From Pseudomonas fragi (lineage in GTDB: Bacteria; Pseudomonadota; Gammaproteobacteria; Pseudomonadales; Pseudomonadaceae), in NCBI RefSeq assembly GCF_900105835.1, contig NZ_LT629783.1, positions 2,783,001-2,847,000 of the forward strand: 64,000 nt of DNA, written 5' to 3'. The notes beneath the pieces are model-generated. The model was not told where the DNA came from. It searched no databases and saw nothing but the letters and a program-made list of their open reading frames with translations. How positions within the stretch are numbered: the stretch's first letter is position 1; every line of letters starts with the position of its first letter. Below, one piece after another: positions 1 to 7,453 of the stretch. The position numbers and the translations under genes are program-made.

Positions 1-930
1 GCTGATGTAGTGGGCGTAGCCGCAAACAGCGCTGACCAGCACCGGCAAACCTGCAACCAGTGCTTCAAGCAGTACGGTGCCGGTGTTTTCGTTGTAGGCC
101 GGATGAATCAGCAAGTCGGCGCCCAGCAGGAAGCGCGGAATATCACTTCGCCCCTTGAGGAACTGCACATGGTCACCCAAGCCCAAAGTGGCACTCTGCA
201 ATTGAAAGACTTTGGGGTCGTCCTGGCCGATTACAAACAGTTTGGTGCGTTTTTTAAGCTCACCCGGCAAGGCCGCCAGCGCTTTGAGGCTGCGATCCAC
301 GCCCTTGGTCTTGAAGCCCGAGCCGATCTGCACCAGCAGCAAATCGTCGTCGGCCAGATTGAATTCACGGCGGAACTCGGCGCGGATCTCGGCCGCATTG
401 GCCGGCGCGCGGCGGTCCAGGGCAATGCCCGGCGGCAGCAGGTGGAAGCGCTCCAGCGGGGTGTCGTAATGTTTGATAAACAGCGGCTGCTGGACTTCGG
501 AAATCATCAGGATTTCAGTCTTGGCATCCTTGGCGAACACCGCGCGCTCGTACTCGGCAAAGTGCTTGTAGCGTTTGAAGAAGCGATAAAACGAGTGACG
601 CAGGTTTTGCGCCTTGTCTTCAAAGCAACCGTCGGCCGCGTAGTACACGTCCAGGCCGGGCATCTTGTTGAAGCCGATCAGGCGGTCCACAGGGCGCTTG
701 GCCAGGTCGGCCTGCATCCAGGCAAGCATTTTTTCGTTGCGGGTGTGGTTATGGAACGCCTTGACCGGCGCCACCAGCACTTCAAAGCCGGGGGGAATAT
801 CGCCTTCCCAGATCATGGTGTAGACGCGGATTTGATGGCCGCGCTTTTGGCATTCCAGCGCAATGCGCATGAAATCCCGTTGCAGCCCGCCAAACGGAAA
901 GTATTTGTACAGCACAAAAGCCAGTTGCAT
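1..930 (-). CDS. waaG: LPS core glucosyltransferase WaaG (RfaG), 3' end outside window
   Basis: Partial gene: 310 codons are visible and the C-terminus lies beyond base 1; family members are about 370 residues. It should transfer a glucose from UDP-glucose to heptose of the LPS inner core at the cytoplasmic face of the inner membrane. The N-terminus MQLAFVLYKYFPFGGLQRD is the typical WaaG start, and HPAYNENTGTVLLEALVAG near the visible end carries the E-x7-E element of GT4 glycosyltransferases. Its ATG shares one base with the waaC stop (TGATG), so it is translationally coupled to waaC in the same minus-strand operon. Confidence 0.93.
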   Translation of the reverse strand, partial: MQLAFVLYKYFPFGGLQRDFMRIALECQKRGHQIRVYTMIWEGDIPPGFEVLVAPVKAFHNHTRNEKMLAWMQADLAKRPVDRLIGFNKMPGLDVYYAADGCFEDKAQNLRHSFYRFFKRYKHFAEYERAVFAKDAKTEILMISEVQQPLFIKHYDTPLERFHLLPPGIALDRRAPANAAEIRAEFRREFNLADDDLLLVQIGSGFKTKGVDRSLKALAALPGELKKRTKLFVIGQDDPKVFQLQSATLGLGDHVQFLKGRSDIPRFLLGADLLIHPAYNENTGTVLLEALVAGLPVLVSAVCGYAHYIS

Positions 931-1991
931 CAGCGCAGTTCCTCAGCCAGTAACAACGTGCTTAATCGACTCGCGACACGCTCAGGGTTCAAACGGGTGA
1001 AGCACAGGGGCCACTCGTTTTTCAGGTCAAACCGCTGCTGGTCCTGGGCAGTCGGAGTGTAGGTGCATTTTTTCTGCAGGCACGGCGCGCACGGAAAATC
1101 ACTGGCCAGGTGAATTTGCACCTTGCCATAGGCGCCGGTCAGGCCCGGGTTGGTCGGGCCAAACAGAGAGATGGTCGGCACATCCAGTGCGGCGGCCAAA
1201 TGCCCGAGCCCGGTATCGACTGCCACGCAGGCACTGGCACTGGCCAGTACCTTGGCGACACCGGCCAGATTCAATTTGGGCAGTACCACGGCATTATTCA
1301 AGCCATTGGCAATGCGTTCGGCCCGGGCCTTTTCGGCCGGGTTGCCCCACGGCAGGCGCACTTCGACACCCAGATGGCCCATGCGCTGGGCCAGATCGCG
1401 CCAGTAGACTTCAGGCCAGTGCTTGGTGTCCCAGGTGGTGCCGTGCAAAAACAGCACGAAGGGCTTTGTGCGCGGCAGTTCCACCAGCCTTTCAACATCC
1501 AGGCCGTAATCGCCCAGCCCTTTGGGCAGGTCGTAGCCCAGCGCAACGGCAAACAGCTGGCGCAGACGCTCGACCGCATGCTGCCCACGGGCCACCGCCA
1601 GGCGCCGCTGATAAAAACGGCTGGCCAAGGGTTCACGGGCAGAGTCTTTATCCAGGCCGGCTACCGGGGCTTTTACATAACGGGTCAGCCAGGCACTTTT
1701 GACCAGGCCCTGGGCGTCGATCACCAGATCGTATTTTTCCGCGCGCAGGCTTTGCTTGAAACGGCTCCACTCGCCACTTTTGAGGGTTTGCCAGATATTT
1801 TTGCGCCAGCGGCGGATCGCCACAGGAATGACTTTACCCACCGCCGGGTGCCAGGTCGGGATTTCGGCAAAGCCCTCCTCCACAACCCAGTCAAAGGTGA
1901 TACCCGGAATCGCCCGCGCCGCATCGGTCAGCGCCGGCAAGGCATGGATCACATCGCCCAGGGATGAGGTTTTGACCAACAGAACTCGCAC
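930..1991 (-). CDS. waaC: Lipopolysaccharide heptosyltransferase I WaaC
   Basis: 353 residues, normal family length. It adds the first L,D-heptose to Kdo of lipid A using ADP-heptose (GT9 family). The start MRVLLVKTSSLGDVIHALPA is the hallmark of WaaC, and the C-terminal part has the GT9 donor-site pattern DTGLGHLAAALDVPTISLFGPT. The start codon is GTG at 1991-1989, directly abutting the waaF stop, so the two are coupled. A cysteine-rich stretch near the C-terminus (CAPCLQKKC) is usual for Pseudomonas members. Confidence 0.95.
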   Translation of the reverse strand: MRVLLVKTSSLGDVIHALPALTDAARAIPGITFDWVVEEGFAEIPTWHPAVGKVIPVAIRRWRKNIWQTLKSGEWSRFKQSLRAEKYDLVIDAQGLVKSAWLTRYVKAPVAGLDKDSAREPLASRFYQRRLAVARGQHAVERLRQLFAVALGYDLPKGLGDYGLDVERLVELPRTKPFVLFLHGTTWDTKHWPEVYWRDLAQRMGHLGVEVRLPWGNPAEKARAERIANGLNNAVVLPKLNLAGVAKVLASASACVAVDTGLGHLAAALDVPTISLFGPTNPGLTGAYGKVQIHLASDFPCAPCLQKKCTYTPTAQDQQRFDLKNEWPLCFTRLNPERVASRLSTLLLAEELR

Positions 1992-3026
1992 CTAGTTGAC
2001 CTCGACCGGTGAACCCTGCAAGCGCTGCAAGGCTTCCACCACCAAGTGCGGCATCAGCTCGCGCAGGCAGTTGTAGTGGCCAAAACGGCAGGTGCGGTCA
2101 AAGCAGGGGCTGCAATCGAGGCCCAGACGCACGATTTCAACCTTGTCCGCCAGGGGCGGGGTAAAACCGGGTGACGTGGAGCCGTAAACGGCCACCAGCG
2201 GGCGGTTCAGCGCAGCCGCAACGTGCATCAGCCCCGAGTCGTTGGACACCACGGCGTCGGCACAGGACAACAGGTCGATGGCCTCGGCCAGCGAGGTTTC
2301 GCCGCTGAGGTTGACCGACTCTTCGCGCAGCCCCGGGATCAACCGCGAGCGGATCTCTTCGCCCACCCCGTGATCGTTTTTCGAGCCAAACAACCACACT
2401 TGCCAGCCTTCACGGATCTTTTGCTCGGCGACTTTGGCGTAGTGCTCGGACGGCCAGCGCTTGGACTCGCCGAATTCGGCACCCGGGCACAGCGCCAGCA
2501 CCGGACGGTCCAGCTCCAGGCCAAACTTGGCCAGGGCGCCGGCTCGGCTTTGCGGGTCAATCTGCAAATCGGGGCGCGGGTATGGCTTGGGCAGGTCAGC
2601 GCCCGGCTCATAGGCCAGGGCCATAAAGCGCTCGATCATCAACGGGTAACGTTGTTTGTCGAGCTTGCGCACATCGTTAAGCAGGCCGTAGCGGAACTCG
2701 CCGCGCCAGCCGGTACGCGTGGGAATGCCCGCAAAAAACGGCACCAGTGCCGATTTCAGCGAGTTGGGCAACAAAATTGCCTGATCGTACTGGCCCTTGA
2801 GGGACTTGCCGATCTTGCGTCGCGTGGCCAGTTCGAGCGCGCCATGACCGAGCGGGAAGCTCAAGGCCTTGCGGACTTCAGGCATGCGCTCAAGGATGGG
2901 CCGGCTCCACTCGGGAGCCAGCACATCGATTTCGCACTGCGGGTGGCGCTGTTTGAGGCACTGGAACAGTGTCTGCGCCATCACCATGTCACCGACCCAG
3001 CTGGGCCCAACGATCAAAATATTCAT
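1992..3026 (-). CDS. waaF: Lipopolysaccharide heptosyltransferase II WaaF
   Basis: 344 residues. It adds the second heptose of the LPS inner core. MNILIVGPSWVGDMVMAQTL at the N-terminus and SNDSGLMHVAAALNRPLVAV in the C-terminal half are typical of WaaF and GT9 enzymes. It is the first of three adjacent core genes (waaF, waaC, waaG) with no gap to waaC. A weak hairpin separates it from ilvE upstream. Confidence 0.95.
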   Translation of the reverse strand: MNILIVGPSWVGDMVMAQTLFQCLKQRHPQCEIDVLAPEWSRPILERMPEVRKALSFPLGHGALELATRRKIGKSLKGQYDQAILLPNSLKSALVPFFAGIPTRTGWRGEFRYGLLNDVRKLDKQRYPLMIERFMALAYEPGADLPKPYPRPDLQIDPQSRAGALAKFGLELDRPVLALCPGAEFGESKRWPSEHYAKVAEQKIREGWQVWLFGSKNDHGVGEEIRSRLIPGLREESVNLSGETSLAEAIDLLSCADAVVSNDSGLMHVAAALNRPLVAVYGSTSPGFTPPLADKVEIVRLGLDCSPCFDRTCRFGHYNCLRELMPHLVVEALQRLQGSPVEVN

Positions 3027-3041
3027 AAGTTTCCATAAACA

Positions 3042-3068
3042 AGCAAGGGAGGCATTCGCCTCCCTGCT
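3042..3068 (-). terminator. Hairpin after ilvE, possible weak terminator
   Basis: AGCAAGGGAGGC-ATTC-GCCTCCCTGCT forms a stem with one bulged A just after the ilvE stop. On the minus strand it is followed only by a poor T stretch (TTGCTTGTTTA), so it could attenuate rather than stop transcription into waaF. Confidence 0.45.
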
Positions 3069-3085
3069 GTGATGCTATGCCGACA

Positions 3086-4009
3086 TTACTTGACCAGTGT
3101 ACGCCACTCTGGATGGTCCGTAGTCTTGCCGGTCACCAGGTCAAAGTAAGCCTTTTGCAGTTGTTCGGTGATCGGGCCACGGCGGCCGATCCCGATTTGA
3201 CGCCCGTCGACTTCGCGAATCGGCGTCACTTCAGCGGCAGTGCCGGTAAAGAACGCTTCGTCGGCGATATACACCTCGTCGCGGGTGATGCGTTTTTCAA
3301 CAAACTTGTACCCCAGCTCAGTGGCCAGGGTCAGGATCGTGCTGCGGGTAATGCCGTTCAGGCAGGCCGTCACGTCCGGGGTGTAGATCACGCCATCCTT
3401 GACCAGGAATACGTTTTCGCCCGAGCCTTCAGCCACAAAACCTTCGGGATCGAGCAACAGCGCTTCGTCGGCACCGCCGGAAATCGCTTCCTGCAGGGCC
3501 AGCATCGAGTTGATGTAATGACCGTTGGCCTTGGCCCGGGTCATGGAGATGTTCACATGATGGCGGGTAAAGGAGCTGGTACGCACCTTGATCCCGACTT
3601 CCAGGGCTTCGGCGCCCATATAGGCACCCCAGCTCCACGGCGCGATGATCACATGGACTTTCAGGCCGGTAGCACGCAGCCCCATCGCTTCGGAGCCGTA
3701 GAACACCATCGGGCGGATGTAAGCGCTGTCGAGGTTGTTTTCACGCACCGCAATGCGGGTCGCTTCGTTGATTTCGTCTTTGCTGAACGGGATCTTCATG
3801 CCCATGATGTGGGCCGAATCGAACAGGCGGTCAGTGTGCGCCTGCAAGCGGAAAATCGCCGCGCCCTGCGGGGTTTCGTAAGCGCGCACACCTTCAAACA
3901 CGCCCATGCCGTAGTGCAATGTATGGGTCAGCACATGGGTCGTGGCATCGCGCCACGGCACCAGCTTGCCGTCATACCAGATCACACCATCACGATCAGC
4001 CATCGACAT
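3086..4009 (-). CDS. ilvE: Branched-chain amino acid aminotransferase IlvE
   Basis: PLP fold-type IV transaminase that interconverts branched-chain 2-oxo acids and Ile/Leu/Val with glutamate. 307 residues from the chosen ATG at 4009 (MSMADRDGVIWYDG). Upstream in-frame ATGs exist at 4012 and 4045, but GAGGAG lies 8 bases before 4009, and family members begin near this point. Motifs: LHYGMGVFEGVRAY near residue 30, the SMTRAKANGHYINSMLA region with the PLP lysine, and GTAAEVTPI near the C-terminus. It lies between glnE and the heptosyltransferases, all on the minus strand. Confidence 0.96.
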   Translation of the reverse strand: MSMADRDGVIWYDGKLVPWRDATTHVLTHTLHYGMGVFEGVRAYETPQGAAIFRLQAHTDRLFDSAHIMGMKIPFSKDEINEATRIAVRENNLDSAYIRPMVFYGSEAMGLRATGLKVHVIIAPWSWGAYMGAEALEVGIKVRTSSFTRHHVNISMTRAKANGHYINSMLALQEAISGGADEALLLDPEGFVAEGSGENVFLVKDGVIYTPDVTACLNGITRSTILTLATELGYKFVEKRITRDEVYIADEAFFTGTAAEVTPIREVDGRQIGIGRRGPITEQLQKAYFDLVTGKTTDHPEWRTLVK

Positions 4010-4127
4010 CATTACGCTCCTCAAAGAATCCAGCACCCGCACCACAAGGCGTCAGGCAAATTGGACGGGGCTTATGGACCCGCCGGATACGTTCTTACAG
4101 CTTTAACTCTGTGTGTGAGCCAGCAAC

Positions 4128-7070
4128 CTAGCTCAATCCTAGCTCGGACCAGATGCGTCGCACGTGTTGACGCTCGACGACAAATTGATCCCCCGTGACC
4201 ACCCCGGCCTCCTTTTGCAAGGCTTGGCGGTGGGCGACGGCGCGAAAGGCCTTGTACGCCTCGCGCAACAGGCTGGCATCGGTGGCGGGCATCAGCCCGA
4301 CCTGTTCCAGCCCTTCCAGAATGCGGATATTGTCGGTGTAGCGCAGTAACGCCGGGTGTTCCCTGGACCACGCCAGGGCCGCGTATTGCACCATAAATTC
4401 AATATCGACGATACCTCCGGCGTCCTGCTTAAGGTCGAATGGCACAGTGGCCTCATAGGCATTTTCGGCAGTACCTGCGGCGGTTATCCGCGTGCCCAGG
4501 TTGTCGCGCATCTTGGCGCGCATCTCGCTGACCTCCTGGCGCAAGGTCGGCAAATCCCGCTCGCGGCCCAACACACTGGCACGCACCTGCTCAAACGCCG
4601 CCCCCACCTGCTTGCAGCCCACCAGCACGCGAGCACGCACCAGTGCCTGATGCTCCCAGGTCCAGGCTTCGTTTTCCTGATAGCGCTCAAAGGCACCGAG
4701 CGAACTGACCAGCAACCCCGAAGCGCCTGACGGGCGCAGGCGCATATCAACGTCATACAGCTGCCCGGAGTTGGTTTGCGCCGTCAGTAAATGGATGATC
4801 CGCTGGCCCAGGCGGGTGAAAAACTGCGCGCCGTCGATGGGCTTGGCGCCGTCGGTTTCGGCATTCGGGTCGCCATCGTGGATAAACACCAGGTCCAGAT
4901 CCGAGCCATGCCCCAGCTCGATACCGCCCACCTTGCCGTAGCCGACAATAATAAAGCCGGGGTCGCACAGGCTGCCGTCGGTACGCTGCGGGGTGCCGTA
5001 CTTGGCCACGGTCTGGCGCCAGGCCAGGGCCAATACTTGTTCCAGAATGGCTTCGGCCAACCACGTCAGGTAATCGCTGACCTTCATTAAAGGCAGGCTG
5101 CCGGAGATTTCCGATGCCGCGACCCGCAAACGGTGGGCCAGCTTGAAGTTGCGCAGGGCTTCCATTTGTTGCTCAAGGTCGTCCTCGGGAATGCGCGTCA
5201 AGCGTTCGCACAACTCGGCGGCCAGCTCAGGGGCCAGCGGTGGCTTGAACAGGCGGCGTTCATTGAGCAGCTCATCGAGCAGCAACGGGAAACGGGTAAT
5301 CTGCTCGGCGATCCACGGGCTGGCCGCGCACAGCGTCAGCAAGCGGCGCAGAGCGTCGGGGTTTTCGGTCAGCAACACTAAATAAGCAGAACGCCGGGCT
5401 ACCGCCTCGACCAGCGGCAACACCCGCTCCAGCACCAGATCGGGGTTGGCGTGCTCAACGGCCTGGGCCAGCAATCTCGGGATGAAAGCATCCAGACGCT
5501 CGCGGCCCAAGCGCTGCATGGAGCGCAGCTGCGGACTGGAACGCAGGGCAGCCAGTTGCTTGAGGGCTTTGGGCGCATCGACAAACCCGGCTTCTTCAAG
5601 CTGGACACAAGCGGCGGCATCGTCCTGAACTTCTTCCCACAGCGGCAACCACTCCCCACCGACAATCAGCTCGCCTTCGTCGATGACCTCTTCTTCATCC
5701 GGGTCGGCAATGACCTGACGGAAGTGCCAGTCGATACGCCCACGCCATGCCATCAATTGCTCATGGAATGCCGCCCAGCTGTCAAAACCCATCATAAAGG
5801 CGATGCGAGCCTGATCCTGCTGATTGTCGGGCAGCATTTGAGTCTGGCGGTCGGCAATGGCCTGAATCGCATGCTCGGTGTACCGCAGGAACTCATAACC
5901 TTCGCGCAGCTCGCTGACCACCTCTGCAGGCAAATAACCCTGGCCTTCCAGAATGGTCAGGACTTTGAGCAGCGGTCGTTGTTGCAGGCTGAGGTCTCGG
6001 CCGCCGTGGATCAGCTGGAAAGCCTGGGCGATAAACTCCACTTCACGGATGCCGCCCGCCCCCAGCTTGATGTTGTCGGCCATGCCTTTGCGTCGCACTT
6101 CCTGCTGGATCAGCTGCTTCATGGTGCGCAGCGCCTCAATCGCCGAGAAATCGAGGTAGCGGCGATACACAAACGGACGCAACAGGCTGAGCAGCTGTGC
6201 GCCCATGACCTGATCACCGGCCACGACCCGGGCCTTGATCATCGCGTAGCGTTCCCAGTCGCGCCCCTGATCCTGGTAGTACTGCTCCAGCGCATTGAAG
6301 CTGAGCACCAGCGCACCGGACGAGCCATAAGGACGCAGGCGCATGTCGACGCGAAATACAAAACCGTCGACGGTCATCGGGTCCAGTGCCTTGATCAGGC
6401 GCTGGCCCAGGCGGATAAAGAACTCCTGATTGTCCAGCGGGCGCTTGGCCCCTGCGGTTTCACCACCCTCAGGGTAGGCAAAGATCAGGTCGATGTCCGA
6501 AGACAGGTTCAACTCCACGGCACCGAGCTTGCCCATGCCCAGGATCACCATCTCCTGTGGCTCCCCACTGCGGTTGCCGACGGGGGTGCCAAACTGCTGG
6601 CAATGCCGTTGATACAACCAGCGATAGGCCTGGTCGATGCTGGCATCGGCCATGTCCGACAGGTCGCGGCAGGTTTCGATCAAGTCTGCCTGGCGGTTGA
6701 GGTCACGCCAGATAATCCGGATTTGCTGGCGAGTACGCTGGCGGCGCAGCGCCCGGCCCAACTCATCATCGCTGCTGGCTGCCTGGGCGGCAGCAGCAAT
6801 CTGCCCACACAGTTCACCGGGGCCGAAGCTGCGGTCCAGCTCGCCGGAGTGCGCCAGTTCGAGCAACATCAAAGGGTCACGCAAAGATTGTTCTATAAAG
6901 AAGTCGCTCGCCGCACTGACCCGGTTGAATGCCGACCAGCGCTCGGGTGACCAGGCGTCGAGCCCCTGCCCGCCCTCAAGCCCGGCGACTGCTGCGCGCC
7001 ACGACTGCTCGGCACGGCTGGCCAGGGGCTGTAAAAGGGCAGGAATTGGAGCAAGCGACGGAAGGCTCAT
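4128..7070 (-). CDS. glnE: Bifunctional glutamine synthetase adenylyltransferase/deadenylase GlnE
   Basis: 980 residues, full family length. It adenylylates and deadenylylates glutamine synthetase in response to PII proteins. Two nucleotidyltransferase cores are visible: LSSDIDLIFAYPEGGE near residue 190 (N-terminal, adenylyl-removing half) and GHGSDLDLVFIHDGD near residue 725 (C-terminal, adenylylating half). Each has the G-S-x-D-x-D metal-binding arrangement. It begins MSLPSLAPIPALLQPL and is transcribed divergently from aceE; ilvE follows 118 bases downstream in the same direction. Confidence 0.96.
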   Translation of the reverse strand: MSLPSLAPIPALLQPLASRAEQSWRAAVAGLEGGQGLDAWSPERWSAFNRVSAASDFFIEQSLRDPLMLLELAHSGELDRSFGPGELCGQIAAAAQAASSDDELGRALRRQRTRQQIRIIWRDLNRQADLIETCRDLSDMADASIDQAYRWLYQRHCQQFGTPVGNRSGEPQEMVILGMGKLGAVELNLSSDIDLIFAYPEGGETAGAKRPLDNQEFFIRLGQRLIKALDPMTVDGFVFRVDMRLRPYGSSGALVLSFNALEQYYQDQGRDWERYAMIKARVVAGDQVMGAQLLSLLRPFVYRRYLDFSAIEALRTMKQLIQQEVRRKGMADNIKLGAGGIREVEFIAQAFQLIHGGRDLSLQQRPLLKVLTILEGQGYLPAEVVSELREGYEFLRYTEHAIQAIADRQTQMLPDNQQDQARIAFMMGFDSWAAFHEQLMAWRGRIDWHFRQVIADPDEEEVIDEGELIVGGEWLPLWEEVQDDAAACVQLEEAGFVDAPKALKQLAALRSSPQLRSMQRLGRERLDAFIPRLLAQAVEHANPDLVLERVLPLVEAVARRSAYLVLLTENPDALRRLLTLCAASPWIAEQITRFPLLLDELLNERRLFKPPLAPELAAELCERLTRIPEDDLEQQMEALRNFKLAHRLRVAASEISGSLPLMKVSDYLTWLAEAILEQVLALAWRQTVAKYGTPQRTDGSLCDPGFIIVGYGKVGGIELGHGSDLDLVFIHDGDPNAETDGAKPIDGAQFFTRLGQRIIHLLTAQTNSGQLYDVDMRLRPSGASGLLVSSLGAFERYQENEAWTWEHQALVRARVLVGCKQVGAAFEQVRASVLGRERDLPTLRQEVSEMRAKMRDNLGTRITAAGTAENAYEATVPFDLKQDAGGIVDIEFMVQYAALAWSREHPALLRYTDNIRILEGLEQVGLMPATDASLLREAYKAFRAVAHRQALQKEAGVVTGDQFVVERQHVRRIWSELGLS

Positions 7071-7453
7071 GGTCTATCCTTGATCGGCGATGGTGTTGCC
7101 GAGTACGGTGACAGGAAGAAACAGCGGTTTAATCCGACTGTCGAACAAAGGTTATAAATAGCTCGAAGATCACTTTGTTTAGCATCCAGCCCGCATATTC
7201 AGGGCTGAAAACTGATAAACGCACCAACAATATCGATTTTTCGCACAACGAAACAGGTGGCCATCAGGACCAATCCTGTAGTTTTACTACTGGCTCATGC
7301 ACTCGAAAGGCTGAAATGGCCGACGATTTGTAGTAAAACTACACGCCGCTGGAATCAACCTCCGGCCATCCAAGAATTTATGTCGTCTGCCCACAAGGCC
7401 AGTCGCAAACTCAGGCAACCGATTCTGGAAGCCTATCCGCCCTGGAGCAAGCC
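7071..7453. promoter_or_regulatory. glnE-aceE divergent control region with two GTAGT-N3-ACTAC palindromes
   Basis: This 383-base non-coding stretch holds the promoters of glnE (leftward) and aceE (rightward). GTAGTTTTACTAC lies at 7278-7290 and its exact reverse complement GTAGTAAAACTAC at 7330-7342, the latter extended to TGTAGT...ACTACA. The centres are 52 bases apart, close to five helical turns. Such short palindromes with a three-base spacer resemble operators of GntR-type regulators; PdhR of this family controls aceEF in enterobacteria. The regulator here is not identified. aceE itself has GGAG eight bases before its ATG. Confidence 0.65.
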
